This document shows, one piece after another, positions 1 to 11,200 of a stretch of 64,000 nt of DNA (positions are counted from its first letter, which is position 1; each line of letters begins with the position of its first letter). Source of the stretch: Flavobacterium cerinum. Its GTDB lineage: Bacteria > Bacteroidota > Bacteroidia > Flavobacteriales > Flavobacteriaceae. The notes under the pieces were generated by a model. That model had not been told where the DNA came from. It ran no database searches and saw only the letters and a list, made by a program, of their open reading frames with translations. The DNA is taken from NCBI RefSeq assembly GCF_024496085.1, contig NZ_CP101751.1, forward strand, positions 992,001 to 1,056,000. The letters are read 5' to 3'. Made by a program: the position numbers and the translations under genes.

Positions 1-341
1 AAATCTTCTCGAAGCGACGGAACTTCCTTCATCAGATTGTATAGGAAAATACGGTAATTGGTAGGCTTTGATTGTAACAGGTCGATATAATCGGCCATTT
101 TCATTGTTGCATGAGCTTCGTTAAAGCCGTCTTTATGCGATACCGGTCGGTCATCGTATAAGGGAACCGTTTTGTCGCCTGCTATGTTTTTTATGTAATT
201 GAGTTTCCACTTTTCGTAGGCTGGCCAGTCGGTTGTTAACTGTTCAATCACCAGTGGTTTTTGTTTTTTTACGTAGTTGTTGTAAAAATCTTCTTTTGAT
301 ATGGTTTTTACGCGTTCAATTTCAGTTAAATGTAAAGGCAT
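1..341 (-). CDS. Cupin-like (JmjC-type) domain protein, 5' part only
   Basis: The minus strand reads open from an ATG at 341 to the window edge, giving about 113 residues that begin MPLHLTEIERV. The segment with KKQKPLVIEQ followed by WPAYEKW is the usual opening of cupin-like (Cupin_8/JmjC-like) proteins, where a 'kP.vi.g...W.a...W' stretch precedes the double-stranded beta helix. The metal-binding His/Asp residues of the family would lie beyond the window, so activity cannot be judged. The gene points the same way as bioB but is separated from it by a terminator hairpin, so it probably has its own promoter. The family call is inferred from the N-terminal pattern only. Confidence 0.6.
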   Translation of the reverse strand, partial: MPLHLTEIERVKTISKEDFYNNYVKKQKPLVIEQLTTDWPAYEKWKLNYIKNIAGDKTVPLYDDRPVSHKDGFNEAHATMKMADYIDLLQSKPTNYRIFLYNLMKEVPSLRED

Positions 342-361
342 ATTGCTGCAATTTATTACTT

Positions 362-400
362 AAAAAAAAAGCTCCTAATTTGGTTTTACAAACAGGAGCT
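362..400 (-). terminator. Rho-independent terminator downstream of bioB
   Basis: The arms GCTCCT (371-376) and AGGAGC (394-399) form a hairpin. Read on the minus strand it is followed by a run of nine T (complement of 362-370). It lies just past the bioB stop codon, so it should end the bioB transcript before the cupin-like gene. Confidence 0.75.
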
Positions 401-458
401 AAGTTAATAAAGCTTTATCTTTTCGTGAAATTATTTTAAAGTAAATTTAAACAATTTT

Positions 459-1547
459 TTATTTTTTGTTTTTTACTGTAGCATCAAGATTTCGTTCAAT
501 TTTGTGTCCTGGACGTGTCCATTTAGGCTTTTCTCCTAATGCTTGAAATTTAGAATCTTCAGCTTCCACGGTTTCAGGCTGCATCAGTTTGATAAACGGT
601 TTTTGCGGCTGTAATCCTAATTCCTGGAACATTTTCATGTCTTCGTTAACATCCGGGTTTGGAGTGGTTAATAATTTGTCTCCGGCAAAAATTGAATTGG
701 CTCCGGCAAAGAAACACATCGCCTGACCTTCTCTCGACATTTGTGTTCTTCCGGCTGATAAACGTACCTGAGTATCCGGCATTACAATACGGGTTGTGGC
801 AACCATACGAATCATTTCCCAGATTTCAACCGGTTTTTCTTCTTCCATCGGCGTTCCTTCAACCGCTACTAATGCATTGATCGGTACTGATTCCGGTTGC
901 GGATTTAAAGTAGATAAAGCTACCAACATTCCGGCACGGTCTTCAATACTTTCTCCCATCCCGATAATACCACCGCTACATACGGTTACATTGGTTTTAC
1001 GAACGTTTTCAATAGTTTGTAAACGATCTTCAAAGCCACGTGTTGAAATAACTTCTTTGTAGTATTCTTCAGAAGTATCCAGGTTGTGATTGTATGCATA
1101 TAGTCCTGCTTCGGCCAAACGTTGTGCCTGGTTTTCTGTAAGCATTCCTAATGTACAACATACTTCCATGTCCAGTTTGTTAATGGTACGAACCATTTCC
1201 AATACCTGATCGAATTCCGGTCCGTCTTTAACGTTTCTCCAGGCTGCTCCCATACAAACTCGGGAAGAACCGCTGGATTTAGCACGTAATGCCTGAGCTT
1301 TTACTTGCTGTACCGACATTAGGTCGTTTCCTTCAACACCGGTATGATAACGTGCGGCCTGAGGGCAATACCCGCAATCTTCCGGACATCCTCCGGTTTT
1401 AATGGATAATAGGGTTGATACCTGTACGGTATTCGGATCATGATTAACACGATGTATTGAAGCTGCTTCATAAAGCAGATCCATTAGGGGTTTGTTGTAT
1501 ATGGCAATAATTTCTTCTTTTGTCCAATTATGTCTGGTTGCACTCAT
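459..1547 (-). CDS. bioB: Biotin synthase BioB
   Basis: Radical-SAM biotin synthase, which inserts sulfur into dethiobiotin in the last step of biotin synthesis. The 362-aa product carries the CxxxCxxC cluster motif as GGCPEDCGYCPQAARY near residue 53-68. It also has the typical downstream segments SSRVCMGAAWRN, MEVCCTLGML, AYNHNLDTS, VCSGGIIGMGE and the conserved Arg region RLSAGRTQM, whose Arg is a ligand of the second cluster. The length is normal for the family. The start at 1547 follows a weak AAAAGG Shine-Dalgarno-like stretch. No other biotin gene is visible next to it, and a hairpin at 362-400 ends the unit. Confidence 0.97.
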   Translation of the reverse strand: MSATRHNWTKEEIIAIYNKPLMDLLYEAASIHRVNHDPNTVQVSTLLSIKTGGCPEDCGYCPQAARYHTGVEGNDLMSVQQVKAQALRAKSSGSSRVCMGAAWRNVKDGPEFDQVLEMVRTINKLDMEVCCTLGMLTENQAQRLAEAGLYAYNHNLDTSEEYYKEVISTRGFEDRLQTIENVRKTNVTVCSGGIIGMGESIEDRAGMLVALSTLNPQPESVPINALVAVEGTPMEEEKPVEIWEMIRMVATTRIVMPDTQVRLSAGRTQMSREGQAMCFFAGANSIFAGDKLLTTPNPDVNEDMKMFQELGLQPQKPFIKLMQPETVEAEDSKFQALGEKPKWTRPGHKIERNLDATVKNKK

Positions 1548-1569
1548 CCTTTTGCATTTTTTGATGTTT

Positions 1570-1577
1570 CAAAAGTA
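1570..1577 (-). promoter_or_regulatory. Candidate Bacteroidota -7 box for bioB
   Basis: On the minus strand the bases read TACTTTTG, which matches the TAnnTTTG consensus of the Bacteroidota housekeeping sigma factor, 22 bp upstream of the bioB ATG. I see no convincing TTTG at the -33 position, so this is a partial match. Confidence 0.4.
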
Positions 1578-2091
1578 GGAAATTAGAATTTAAGTAGAAA
1601 ATTTTGTTTGACTCTGGATTTTAATGCAAACAGTGATTTTTTTTATTTTTTATTACTCGTTTTGTAAGTATTAACTTTTGTAGGATTTACAAGGGTTTTA
1701 AGATTTTTTTAGTAGTTCATTTTTATTAAAATAGCTTTTTTGTGCTATATTTTTTACTTATACATAGTTTTTCTTAAAAAAAATATTTTACATTTGTGTG
1801 AAATTTAACAGTTGTTCCTACGTATAAGTACTTGTGTTTTTGAGCTTTTTTGTAGGAAGAATTGTCATTATTTTTAAAATGTTTGGTACATTTTTATTTG
1901 TTTTAGCAAATAGTTAAAGTGTTTTGTAGGAGAAACATGAGTGTTGTTTGTGATAATATTGATTAAATAAGATTAAAAAGCAAAAGAGTAATATTTTAAT
2001 CGCATGAATCGAATTTTACAAGGCGAAACGGCTTTAAAAACGCGAAAATATATAGTGCTGCTAACGGTGGGTTTAAACAAAAAGGATCCAG
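1578..2091. other. AT-rich spacer between bioB and Rhs locus A
   Basis: About 510 bp of very AT-rich sequence without a convincing gene. It presumably holds the promoter of locus A. A TAnnTTTG match (TACATTTG) lies at 1789-1796 on the plus strand, about 300 bp before the first gene. A 31-codon ORF starts at 2004 (MNRILQGETALK...) and ends at 2099, overlapping the first gene. It shows no recognisable domain and may be chance. Locus B has an OmpH-like gene at the equivalent position, which is absent here. Confidence 0.5.
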
Positions 2092-2694
2092 GTGTATAGT
2101 AGACTACTTTTTATATTTTTTGTTTTTTTATTGTGCTCCTGCAAAAAAGAAAAAACAACAACAACGGGTAGGGATGACTCAGAAATCCGTTCCCGTTATT
2201 TTCAGTTAGAGAAAATCGGCTGGAAGTCACGCGAATATTCCCAAAAAGTAGACGACATCAGTTTTACGGCTACAGAAGTACCAATTCAATACTACATTTT
2301 AAAAGATCAGGGGAAAACCGATTTGTTTAAAGTGGATTCGCTGTATGAAGCCAATAAGCAGGAGCGGGTTATTGAATTTACATTCCGTCAGGATGATGAA
2401 AAAGATCTTTTAGGGGATCAGTTTACCGGTTTGCCTTATGAAGATGCCGTAAAGTATATGGCATTTGCCCTTGATAAAGATTTTTATGTGGTTACGTCCA
2501 AAAACGATACGATTGCCTGCAATGGCGTTTCTTACGAACGTAATTATAAAATCGCACCTTTTCAGAAAGTCGTATTGTTCTTCTCCGGAATCGATCCTAA
2601 CGAAAAAATCCAATTAGTTTATAAAGATCATCTATTCCGTAAAGGAACATTGAAGTTTAAGTTTAAAGACACATTTACAGAAATATTATTATGA
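2092..2694 (+). CDS. Rhs-locus lipoprotein, copy A
   Basis: A 200-aa predicted lipoprotein of unknown function, the first gene of Rhs locus A. It has a short hydrophobic N terminus ending in the lipobox-like LLCSC, then KKEKTTTTG, and should be anchored in an outer or inner membrane leaflet. The start is GTG at 2092, with no ATG in frame before the lipobox; the copy in locus B (28461-29069) uses ATG with a different leader. After the lipobox the two copies are almost identical at DNA level. The stop overlaps the ATG of the next gene (ATGA), which implies translational coupling. I do not recognise a named family. Its constant place at the head of both operons suggests a role in export or assembly of the giant proteins. 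Confidence 0.8.
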   Translation: MYSRLLFIFFVFLLCSCKKEKTTTTGRDDSEIRSRYFQLEKIGWKSREYSQKVDDISFTATEVPIQYYILKDQGKTDLFKVDSLYEANKQERVIEFTFRQDDEKDLLGDQFTGLPYEDAVKYMAFALDKDFYVVTSKNDTIACNGVSYERNYKIAPFQKVVLFFSGIDPNEKIQLVYKDHLFRKGTLKFKFKDTFTEILL

Positions 2695-3076
2695 TTCAAA
2701 AAATCAGAACGAGTAAGGTTACAAAAGTCGTTGCTATTTATTTAGCAATGATGTTGTTTTTAGAGATGGTTCAGCCAATGGCAGCATATGCTTTAACCAG
2801 TGGTCCTTCGCAACCGGAGTTTGAGTCGTTCACTCCGATCGGAACATCGGATATGGTCGATCTGGCCAGTGGTGATCTTAACTATAATATCCCAATTATG
2901 GATGTTGGCGGTTATCCGTTAAACCTGGCATACAATACCGGTATCACCATGGATCAGGAAGCCTCATGGGTTGGTTTAGGTTGGGATTTGAATGTCGGAC
3001 AGATTAACCGTCAGATGCGCGGATTACCAGATGATTTCAAAGGGGATGAAATGACCTATGAAAACAATATGAAAGA
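2140..3076 (+). repeat. Near-identical block shared with locus B (28515-29451)
   Basis: From the lipobox of the lipoprotein to about residue 128 of the next giant protein the DNA matches locus B collinearly, at a fixed offset of 26375 bp, with only scattered substitutions. Outside the block the two loci diverge strongly, so the edges look like those of a gene-conversion tract. Confidence 0.8.
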
Positions 3077-6000
3077 CAATATCACGATCGGATCGAACGC
3101 GAACTTGTTTCTTGCCGGATTGGGTATTGGTGAAATGGCGAATCCAAGTATCGGAGTTGGTATAAAATATAACAATTACGACGGTTTCGGATTTTCAGTA
3201 AACGGTGGTTTGAGTTACCAGATTAGCGATAACCTTTCTGTAGGAATGAACATGGAATCTTCATCTTCCGAAGGAGTTTCAGTATCACCAAGTGTGTCGT
3301 TCGATAAAAAGAAAACCGATAAAGATAAGGGGGACTATAAGTTAACTGGAAGTCTTGGGGTAAGCTTAAACAGCAGAAAAGGTCTGGAAACAATGACAAT
3401 GTCGTATAAGTCAACCAAGAATAACACCAATCTTAAAGATATAAAAGATGAGCGAGATGCACTAACGGGTACGTTATCGTTCGTAGATGCTTCTTTTACA
3501 CCTACAAAAAGAGTTGGAATGGTGTCGTCCAACTTTATGTTTGGTGTAAACGTAGAAGGTGAGTTCTGGGGAATTGAACCGGGAATGAAATTTTCGGGAT
3601 ACCGAACCAGTCAGGGAATTAAAAGCTCTGAGAAATATAAAACAGAAAAAGGATACGGGTATGAGAATACCTATAGTGCAGGAAGTACAGATGTCTTAGA
3701 TTTTAACAGAGAGAAAGACAGAACATTTAATAAAAATACAACATCATTACCGATTACCAACAATACATACGATTTGTACAGTGTTCAGGGACAAGGCGTA
3801 TCGGGAATGTACCGTCCGTATAAATCACAGGTAGGATTTGTATATGATAATTATGTACAGGATGATACTAACGGTGGAAGTTTAGGTCTTGAATTCGGAG
3901 CCGGAGGTGGAGTACACTTTGGTTTTGATGCCACTATTACCAAAGGAAACAGTGCAACCGGATTATGGACTAGCAATAATCCTGCTTTGGCTCGATTCCG
4001 GGAGAAAACGAACGGAAATAGACTGGACTATGAAAAAGTGTTTTTCAAAAACATCGGTGGGAATCATGTCGATAAAGAGTTAAACTTATTCACTACAGAA
4101 TTGGGCGCGTACGATCCGATTAAACTGGAAATCGGAGGAACTAAATTTTCAAGAAATACAATTTTAAACTACTCCAGAAACGGGAGCTACTTACCGGGAG
4201 CCAGTTATGTAAAAAGACAAGGACGTTTGGGAAGAAATCAGGTTATCCAGAAATTAACAAGAGCAGAAGCTCAAAAATATGGCTTTAAAACACAATTCAG
4301 TCCGTATTCAATTGCCGGAAAACATGATCACCATACTTCCGAAGTACGAATTATAAAAGAAGGAGGCAATCGCTATATCTACGGACGTGCGGCGTATAAC
4401 TCTGTTAAAAGAGAAGCTACGTTTGATGTAGGAAGTAATCCGGGGGTAAACTGTTCAAAGGGACTGGTAAATTATAACCCGGGAAGTGATAACTCGGCTA
4501 ATAATAATAAAGACGGTGATCAGTATTTTAACCGTGTTACAACTCCGGCTTATGCACATACTTACCTGTTAACATCTGTTTTGTCTTCGGATTATCAGGA
4601 TTTAAAAGATGATGGTCCTACTGATGACGATTTAGGTACTTATACGAAGTTTACTTATAATAACGTGCAACCGTATAAATGGAGAATTCCGTTTAAAGAG
4701 AATGTAGCTAATTATGATGAAGGCTTACGTTCCAGTAAAAAAGATAATAAAGGAAATTATCAGTACGGAGAAAAAGAAATGCTTTATATCAAAAAAATTG
4801 AAACGAAAACACACGTTGCTATTTTTGAGATTTCACCACGTAAAGATGCGTATGGTGTAAAAGGTGAAAACGGAGGAATCGGATTGGATTCCAAATCGTA
4901 TAAATTAGATAAGATTTCATTGTATTCGAAACCGGAATATTTGGCGAACCCAACTGCGGCTGTGCCTATTAAAGTAGCTCATTTCGAATACGATTATAGC
5001 TTATGTCAAGGGGTTGAAAACCACGAATACGCTAATATGTCGGGTGGTGCTTACGACGGTCAAAAAGGAAAACTGACACTTAAAAAAGTATACTTTACCT
5101 ATAAAAAATCAAACATGGGTAAATATGCCCCTTATGTGTTTAATTACGGGTACAATCCTTCTTACGATATGAAAGCTTATGATATCTGGGGGAATTATAA
5201 ACCGGTTGCAGGTAATGTAGGATGCGGTACAAACGATGCGTTGTCGAATGCTGAATTCGGATATGTGGATCAAAAAAACAGAGATAATGCCAATCAGTAT
5301 GCTTCGGCCTGGTTATTAAATAATATCAGCTTACCATCGGGCGGTAGAATGGAAATGAACTATGAAGCCGATGATTATGCTCATGTTCAGGACCGCGATG
5401 TGATGGAAATGTTTAAAGTAGTAGGAGCCGGTGAGGCACCGCTAACTTCTACAAGCCAGTTAAGTAATACAACATTATACGGAAGCGGACTTTCCCGTTA
5501 TTTATATATTCAATTAGACGATTCTAATTTTGAGAATTTCCATGAGCGCTATATTAAACCAATTCAGGACGACCCGATTTATTTTAGGTTTTTACTCAAT
5601 ATGGCACCGAATGATAATGCAAAATATGATTATGTAACGGGCTATTTAAATGTAGTGAAAAACCAGACTTATAACTTTATTCAGGATGGGTCGGGTAATA
5701 GTTATGCTTCGATTAAAATCGAAATGGTAAACCAGGGAGATGGCTTTAATCCGGAAGTTAATCCGATATCGAAAGCGGGTTGGTATTTTGGAAGACAAAA
5801 CCTGAACCGAGTGGTGTACAGTATGAACAATGAAGAAGATACCAACGATCTTGAAGGTGTTGTAATGGAGCTTATCGGTTGGATTCCGACCATGATGGAT
5901 ATCTTTAAAAGTCCGAACGGAAAGCTAAAAGAAAAACGAATTGCCAGCAAATTTATCTCCGGAAAATCGTGGATTCGTTTAATGCAACCTAATCGTGAAA

Positions 6001-8264
6001 AAATAGGTGGCGGAAGTCGTGTAAAAGAAATTAAAATGCATGACGAATGGCAAATCATGACCGATAATCCAAGTAATGATCTATACAAACAATATTACGG
6101 TCAGGTATATACCTATAAAACAGAACAGGGTAAATCGTCGGGAGTAGCCAGTTATGAACCGCTTGGTGCAAAGGATAACCCATTTGTGGAGCCGTTTTAC
6201 GATAAAACCAGTAAAAGTTTATTGTTAGGGCCTGAGACAGAAAATTATGTGGAAAAACCTTTTGGAGAATCGTTTTTTCCGTCGCCAAAAGTTACCTATA
6301 GCCGGGTTGCGGTTAAAAACCTTCCAAGAGAAAAAAGAATCGGGAGAGATATTTCCATGGTAAGACGTCACGCTACAGGACAGGTGGTAACCGAATTCTA
6401 TACGACATATGATTTTCCGACTGTGGTTAATTATACCCCTATGTCATCGCGTTATGATAAGTCGGATATATTGGCGAGCTTATTGAAAATTAACGTTAGA
6501 GATCATTTAACCCTGTCTCAGGGATACTCGATTCATACGAATGATATGGATGGTAAAATGAAAAGTCAACGCATTTATGCGGAAGGACAAACAGCATTTA
6601 TTTCAGGGATCGATTATAAATACAGAGAAAATCCAAGCGCACCTAAAAGTCAGGGCAAATTAAATAATGTGGTTACCACTATTGATGGTGCCGGAAATAT
6701 AAGTTCAAAACTGGTAGGTGTCGATTATGATGTGATTAATGACTTTAGAGAAAGTAAATCCGTAACACAAACTGCCGGTATTCACTTTAATACTGCGGGT
6801 ATTCCGTTGTTTATGGTCTTTGTGATTATACCGGTGCCGTTACCGAGTTATTCCAAACACGAAAACCAGATTAGAACAGCCGTTACTACTAAAGTGATTC
6901 ATAGTAGTGGTATTCTTTCTGAAAAAATAGTATACGATGTCGGATCTAAAGTGTCCACCAAAAATAATGCGTGGGATGCCGATACAGGAGGTGTTTTGCT
7001 GACCGAAACGATTAATGAATATAATGATAACTATTACAGCTTTAATTTCCCGGCGTACTGGTCGTATAAAGGAATGGGACAGACAGCCAGAAATATCGGA
7101 TTGGAGTGTAATATTAACGTTTTATATGGTACCGATAAATATAGAATTGACGGCGTGAGTAATGCAGCCGATTATTTAATGGATGGTGATGAAGTATGGT
7201 TGACCGGAATGAGTCGAATGGAGCAGGATCAAACACTTTTTGCCTGGGTGGTTAAAACAGGAAACGAGTTTATGTTAATCGACCGAAACGGTTTGCGTAT
7301 AACACAAGATAAGATCGTTTCCGGTAGGATTAAGATCATACGTTCCGGATATCGAAATATGTTAGAGGAGTCAATGGCCGCTGTAACATCGGTTAAAAAT
7401 CCGCTTTACAATTATAACGGAAATAATCAGATGACTACGATGAAATCAAACATCGGATCAAATCCGTTTTATTCTTCAACATTTAACGACTACAGAATCT
7501 TAAATGCATCGGCTATAGAATACAACAATATATGGGCGGCGCAATGTGAATGTGATCTGCCGAAAATGACCTACGAAAACGGAAGTCTTGTTTTTGAATA
7601 CGAAAAAGACAATAACACAAGTGACCCGGATGATATTGCTGCAAACTCGTATAACCCTTATGTGTATAATGTTTTAGGGAACTGGAGAGCAAACAAAACA
7701 TATGCATACTTGACGGGAAGGAATTTTACAGAGAATACGAATGATGTGAACCCTACGCTGCGAAAAACAGGTTATTTTAATAACTTCAATTCGTTCTATG
7801 TATACAATTACAGTACACAGAAATGGGAGAAGAATGTGCAGTATACCAACTTTGGAAGATGGACGTTTGCCACAGAAATTACCCAATTCAATCCATACGG
7901 AATGGAAGTGGAAAATAAAGATGCCTTAAACCGTTACTCGTCGGCATTCTATGGTTATAACAACCGTTTCCCGATCGCAGTGGCATCCAATTCAAAATAT
8001 AAAGAAATGGCTTTTGACGGCTTTGAAGATTATGATTTTTCAACTTGTTCAACCTCAGCTCATTTTAATTTTCATGGATTACTTAAGCCTAATGCGGTAA
8101 CCGTTTCGTCGAAACAATCGCACACCGGTAGAAAGAGTTTAAAAGTTGAGGCTGGAAAAAGCGCCCTGCTTAAAAAACAGGTAGTTTCCTGTCTTGACGT
8201 GCAAACTCCGGTATCGAAAGTAAAACCGGCAACTAAACAATTAGCTAAAGCCAATAAAAAATAG
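2691..8264 (+). CDS. Giant secreted protein with SpvB-like N terminus, copy A
   Basis: 1857 aa. Residues 1-35 form a Sec signal peptide (ending PMAAYA). Residues 50-115 read GTSDMVDLASGDLNYNIPI, then a LAYNTG segment and ASWVGLGWDLNVGQINR. This resembles the 'tGdl.y.iPi....l.LsY.sg....GlGW.l....I.R' opening of SpvB and of the B component of Tc toxins, where it precedes YD repeats. The rest is beta-rich with many Tyr/Asn/Gly and no catalytic motif that I recognise. Near the C terminus DGFEDYDF and HTGRKSLKV resemble carbohydrate-binding-like modules found beside YD repeats in Bacteroidota Rhs proteins. It overlaps the upstream lipoprotein gene by 4 bp and is followed after 8 bp by the VWA protein, so it is part of one operon. 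Inference: a shell-forming partner of the Rhs protein. The paralogue is 29066-34675. Confidence 0.85.
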   Translation: MIQKIRTSKVTKVVAIYLAMMLFLEMVQPMAAYALTSGPSQPEFESFTPIGTSDMVDLASGDLNYNIPIMDVGGYPLNLAYNTGITMDQEASWVGLGWDLNVGQINRQMRGLPDDFKGDEMTYENNMKDNITIGSNANLFLAGLGIGEMANPSIGVGIKYNNYDGFGFSVNGGLSYQISDNLSVGMNMESSSSEGVSVSPSVSFDKKKTDKDKGDYKLTGSLGVSLNSRKGLETMTMSYKSTKNNTNLKDIKDERDALTGTLSFVDASFTPTKRVGMVSSNFMFGVNVEGEFWGIEPGMKFSGYRTSQGIKSSEKYKTEKGYGYENTYSAGSTDVLDFNREKDRTFNKNTTSLPITNNTYDLYSVQGQGVSGMYRPYKSQVGFVYDNYVQDDTNGGSLGLEFGAGGGVHFGFDATITKGNSATGLWTSNNPALARFREKTNGNRLDYEKVFFKNIGGNHVDKELNLFTTELGAYDPIKLEIGGTKFSRNTILNYSRNGSYLPGASYVKRQGRLGRNQVIQKLTRAEAQKYGFKTQFSPYSIAGKHDHHTSEVRIIKEGGNRYIYGRAAYNSVKREATFDVGSNPGVNCSKGLVNYNPGSDNSANNNKDGDQYFNRVTTPAYAHTYLLTSVLSSDYQDLKDDGPTDDDLGTYTKFTYNNVQPYKWRIPFKENVANYDEGLRSSKKDNKGNYQYGEKEMLYIKKIETKTHVAIFEISPRKDAYGVKGENGGIGLDSKSYKLDKISLYSKPEYLANPTAAVPIKVAHFEYDYSLCQGVENHEYANMSGGAYDGQKGKLTLKKVYFTYKKSNMGKYAPYVFNYGYNPSYDMKAYDIWGNYKPVAGNVGCGTNDALSNAEFGYVDQKNRDNANQYASAWLLNNISLPSGGRMEMNYEADDYAHVQDRDVMEMFKVVGAGEAPLTSTSQLSNTTLYGSGLSRYLYIQLDDSNFENFHERYIKPIQDDPIYFRFLLNMAPNDNAKYDYVTGYLNVVKNQTYNFIQDGSGNSYASIKIEMVNQGDGFNPEVNPISKAGWYFGRQNLNRVVYSMNNEEDTNDLEGVVMELIGWIPTMMDIFKSPNGKLKEKRIASKFISGKSWIRLMQPNREKIGGGSRVKEIKMHDEWQIMTDNPSNDLYKQYYGQVYTYKTEQGKSSGVASYEPLGAKDNPFVEPFYDKTSKSLLLGPETENYVEKPFGESFFPSPKVTYSRVAVKNLPREKRIGRDISMVRRHATGQVVTEFYTTYDFPTVVNYTPMSSRYDKSDILASLLKINVRDHLTLSQGYSIHTNDMDGKMKSQRIYAEGQTAFISGIDYKYRENPSAPKSQGKLNNVVTTIDGAGNISSKLVGVDYDVINDFRESKSVTQTAGIHFNTAGIPLFMVFVIIPVPLPSYSKHENQIRTAVTTKVIHSSGILSEKIVYDVGSKVSTKNNAWDADTGGVLLTETINEYNDNYYSFNFPAYWSYKGMGQTARNIGLECNINVLYGTDKYRIDGVSNAADYLMDGDEVWLTGMSRMEQDQTLFAWVVKTGNEFMLIDRNGLRITQDKIVSGRIKIIRSGYRNMLEESMAAVTSVKNPLYNYNGNNQMTTMKSNIGSNPFYSSTFNDYRILNASAIEYNNIWAAQCECDLPKMTYENGSLVFEYEKDNNTSDPDDIAANSYNPYVYNVLGNWRANKTYAYLTGRNFTENTNDVNPTLRKTGYFNNFNSFYVYNYSTQKWEKNVQYTNFGRWTFATEITQFNPYGMEVENKDALNRYSSAFYGYNNRFPIAVASNSKYKEMAFDGFEDYDFSTCSTSAHFNFHGLLKPNAVTVSSKQSHTGRKSLKVEAGKSALLKKQVVSCLDVQTPVSKVKPATKQLAKANKK

Positions 8265-8272
8265 TAGTAGAG

Positions 8273-11200
8273 ATGTATAGTATAAAATTGAGAAATTTAG
8301 TTTTAATAGTGTTTTTACTATTGTCTGGTAGTACTGTTTTTGCTCAGGTTACTCCGGAAGAAAGACAAGCACTGATTGATATATATAACAGTACTAACGG
8401 TAAGGAATGGAAGAACAATAAGGGATGGGATGTTAATAATCCTAAATCGGTTGTGACTTCCTGGGATGCTGCAAAAAAAACCGGATGGTATGGTGTAACG
8501 GTTAAAGACGGCCATGTTACCGATATTGTTTTAAATGACAATAATCTTGTTGGAGAATTAAACGCAGATCCGGAAGCTTTCCAGGCATTGACTCGCTTTC
8601 TGATTAACGGTAATAATGTAACCGGAGAATTAGCCGAAGGTTTACTGGAGCCAATGGAAGAGGAACCGAGAGTGAAGAAGAAGAGTGTTCCGACGGAAAT
8701 AAAAGCAACGTTGATTAATAGTGATGCTAACGAAATACTGACTAAGGTTGCCGATAATCCAACAGTTGTAACAAGCGATAAAAAACGTTGGGCATCCTGT
8801 ACTGTTTCGAATCCGAATTCAGCAGCAGCCAAAAACATATTCCTAAACTTTATTAAATATCTGGTTAACGCTAAAAATAGTGGTGTGCAGGATTACCAGA
8901 TTGTAGGTAGTAACCCGCCACAGTTTAATGCGTTAAAACCGTATATCACCGATCCGAATCCTAAAATCGCAAATTTTAGTACGGCTTTTGATCCTTCAAA
9001 TAACAGTTTAGCTGAAATGCGATTATCTTTTACCGGCGATCACGGTGAATATGACGTTTGGCTTTCCGGAAACTTTTCGGATATCGCTAATGTGAATTTC
9101 GATGTTGATATATCACAATATGATACGCCGGATCATTATTTGGATTTACAAGGGGATTATTCTCCAATGTATAACGGGTACAAAATCTTTTTAAAGAAAT
9201 TTGATGTTATGCACGTTAATTTTTGCCCGGATAAAATAGATTTACCGATCTGTCATGAAAAAACGAGAATTCAGGTGTTTAGTTCTACCAATCAGATGAC
9301 TTTATGTGCCGGACAATTTATTAAACTGGTACTATCCCCTTATATGTCGAGTGCTGAGTATCACATCCAAATTGTGAAATCAGACGGAACTATTATCGAT
9401 TTGGGAACGATATATGGTACTAATGAAGTATACTTCAATTCACTTGAAGCCGGTACGTATACCATTAAGGTAGAAGGAGTAAATTACGATGAAGGATGTA
9501 CGTTTTCCGGTGAATTAAATAACGTTGTCGTTCAAAACTGTGCCACGTTCTGTGCGTCAAATAATACGACATCACCAATTGTAAAACAGTTGTACCTTAA
9601 TTTGTTGAATCATCTGATCTCCAAAATGCAGACGGACGGATATATAGCAGATGGTTATGCGCCATCGCAACTGATTTCATTATCGCCGTATATCTCGGAT
9701 CCGAATCCTAAAATTTATAATGCGCATTTTACTAATAACAATGAATACTTCCGATTCTCATTTGCTAACCATGCCAGTGATTATGATGTTTCGCTTCGTT
9801 ATACACCTAATACAACTGTAACCGGTTTGGATATGTCGGGATTTGTGTCGACTGCTTCAGTATCGACGCTACCGGTACTTTTAAATACAAGTGCATACCA
9901 GCCGAGTCATACGGTTAAGCATATTAATTTCTGTCCTCCTGCACCGATTTACTGTACAACAGTGAATCCGAATGCTCCGATTATTAAAAATTTATTTATT
10001 GGTTTGATCAATAAATTAAGAACGCTTCCGAACGCGAGTGTACCGAATGGTTATACCTGTACGGAATTAACGGTTCTGGCACCTTATATTACCGATGCCA
10101 CTCCTAAGATTTACAACTTTAACAATACAGGAGCTACGATTTCATTCTCCTTTAACCCGCACGGATCACAATACGATGTGGTGGTTCCGCTTCAGAGTAA
10201 TTTAAGTATTACGAATGTGGAATTCGATAATTATGTTCTTTCCGATGTGGTGTCGACGTTCAAAACAACGTTCAGTAACGGTTATGTAAATACAACTGCC
10301 GGAAGAGTAAAACATATCAATTTGTGTCCGGATGAATTGTATTGTGTCTCTCACGTAGCTATTGTAGTAGACGAATCGGGTTCACTTGATGATACTGAAA
10401 TCCGAAAAATCAAAAAACAACTAAAAGCATTTGTTCAGCAACAAGCGGATACCAACGATAATTTAGGAACCAATATCTATATTTCCTTAATCGGTATGTC
10501 AGATAATGATCTATATAATAGAGGTGATGCCATCATGCAGGTAAAAGTGACCAATGGTTCAACTTTAAATCAGTTTAACAACTGGATTAATAATTATGGA
10601 GCAAGATACGGTCAGCCTGGAATTAGCCCGGCTTCTGATTACTGGAACGGTGCATTACAAAAAGCATTGCAAGCCACAATGAAACCGGATGCAGTGATTA
10701 TGATTACCGACGGTTGTGAGACAGCCAATGTTACGAACTTGGTTACCACCATGAAATCATTCAACAACTATAGAAATCCGGCAAATCCGGCAACTTCTTT
10801 AACACCGAACGGACCACATTTATATGTTCTTGGAATTGAAAACGGTTTTTATGTTGATTCAGAAACGGTTGTAAGTCAAAGAATGGCACGAAATCAGGAT
10901 CCTAATTATAACCCGACGATGTTAAAAACAACAGGAAGTGATTTGGTTGCCGGTCGAATCGCCGCTGTAGAACACACTGATATAATTCAGACGCAAGCGG
11001 AATCGTTCCTTAGAAAATCATTGAAATTCTTGTTAGGTTACCCTGCGGATCAGTTCCCGGTTTCAAGTATTGATTTTTTTGATCCGGCTGATTATTTCGG
11101 ACATGAAAACTTTAATATTCTGGGTTCTGATGAGCGTTACCTGTCAGAGAAATTGGTGGATAGCCAAATCTCATGTGGATTATCTATTACAAAAGATTTC

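Noticed and set aside
233..439. 68-aa plus-strand ORF at the left end
   Set aside because: It overlaps the cupin-like 5' end and the terminator hairpin and has no ordered protein features.
2004..2099. 31-codon ORF before locus A
   Set aside because: No recognisable domain, no counterpart before locus B, and it overlaps the lipoprotein gene. Mentioned only in the spacer entry.
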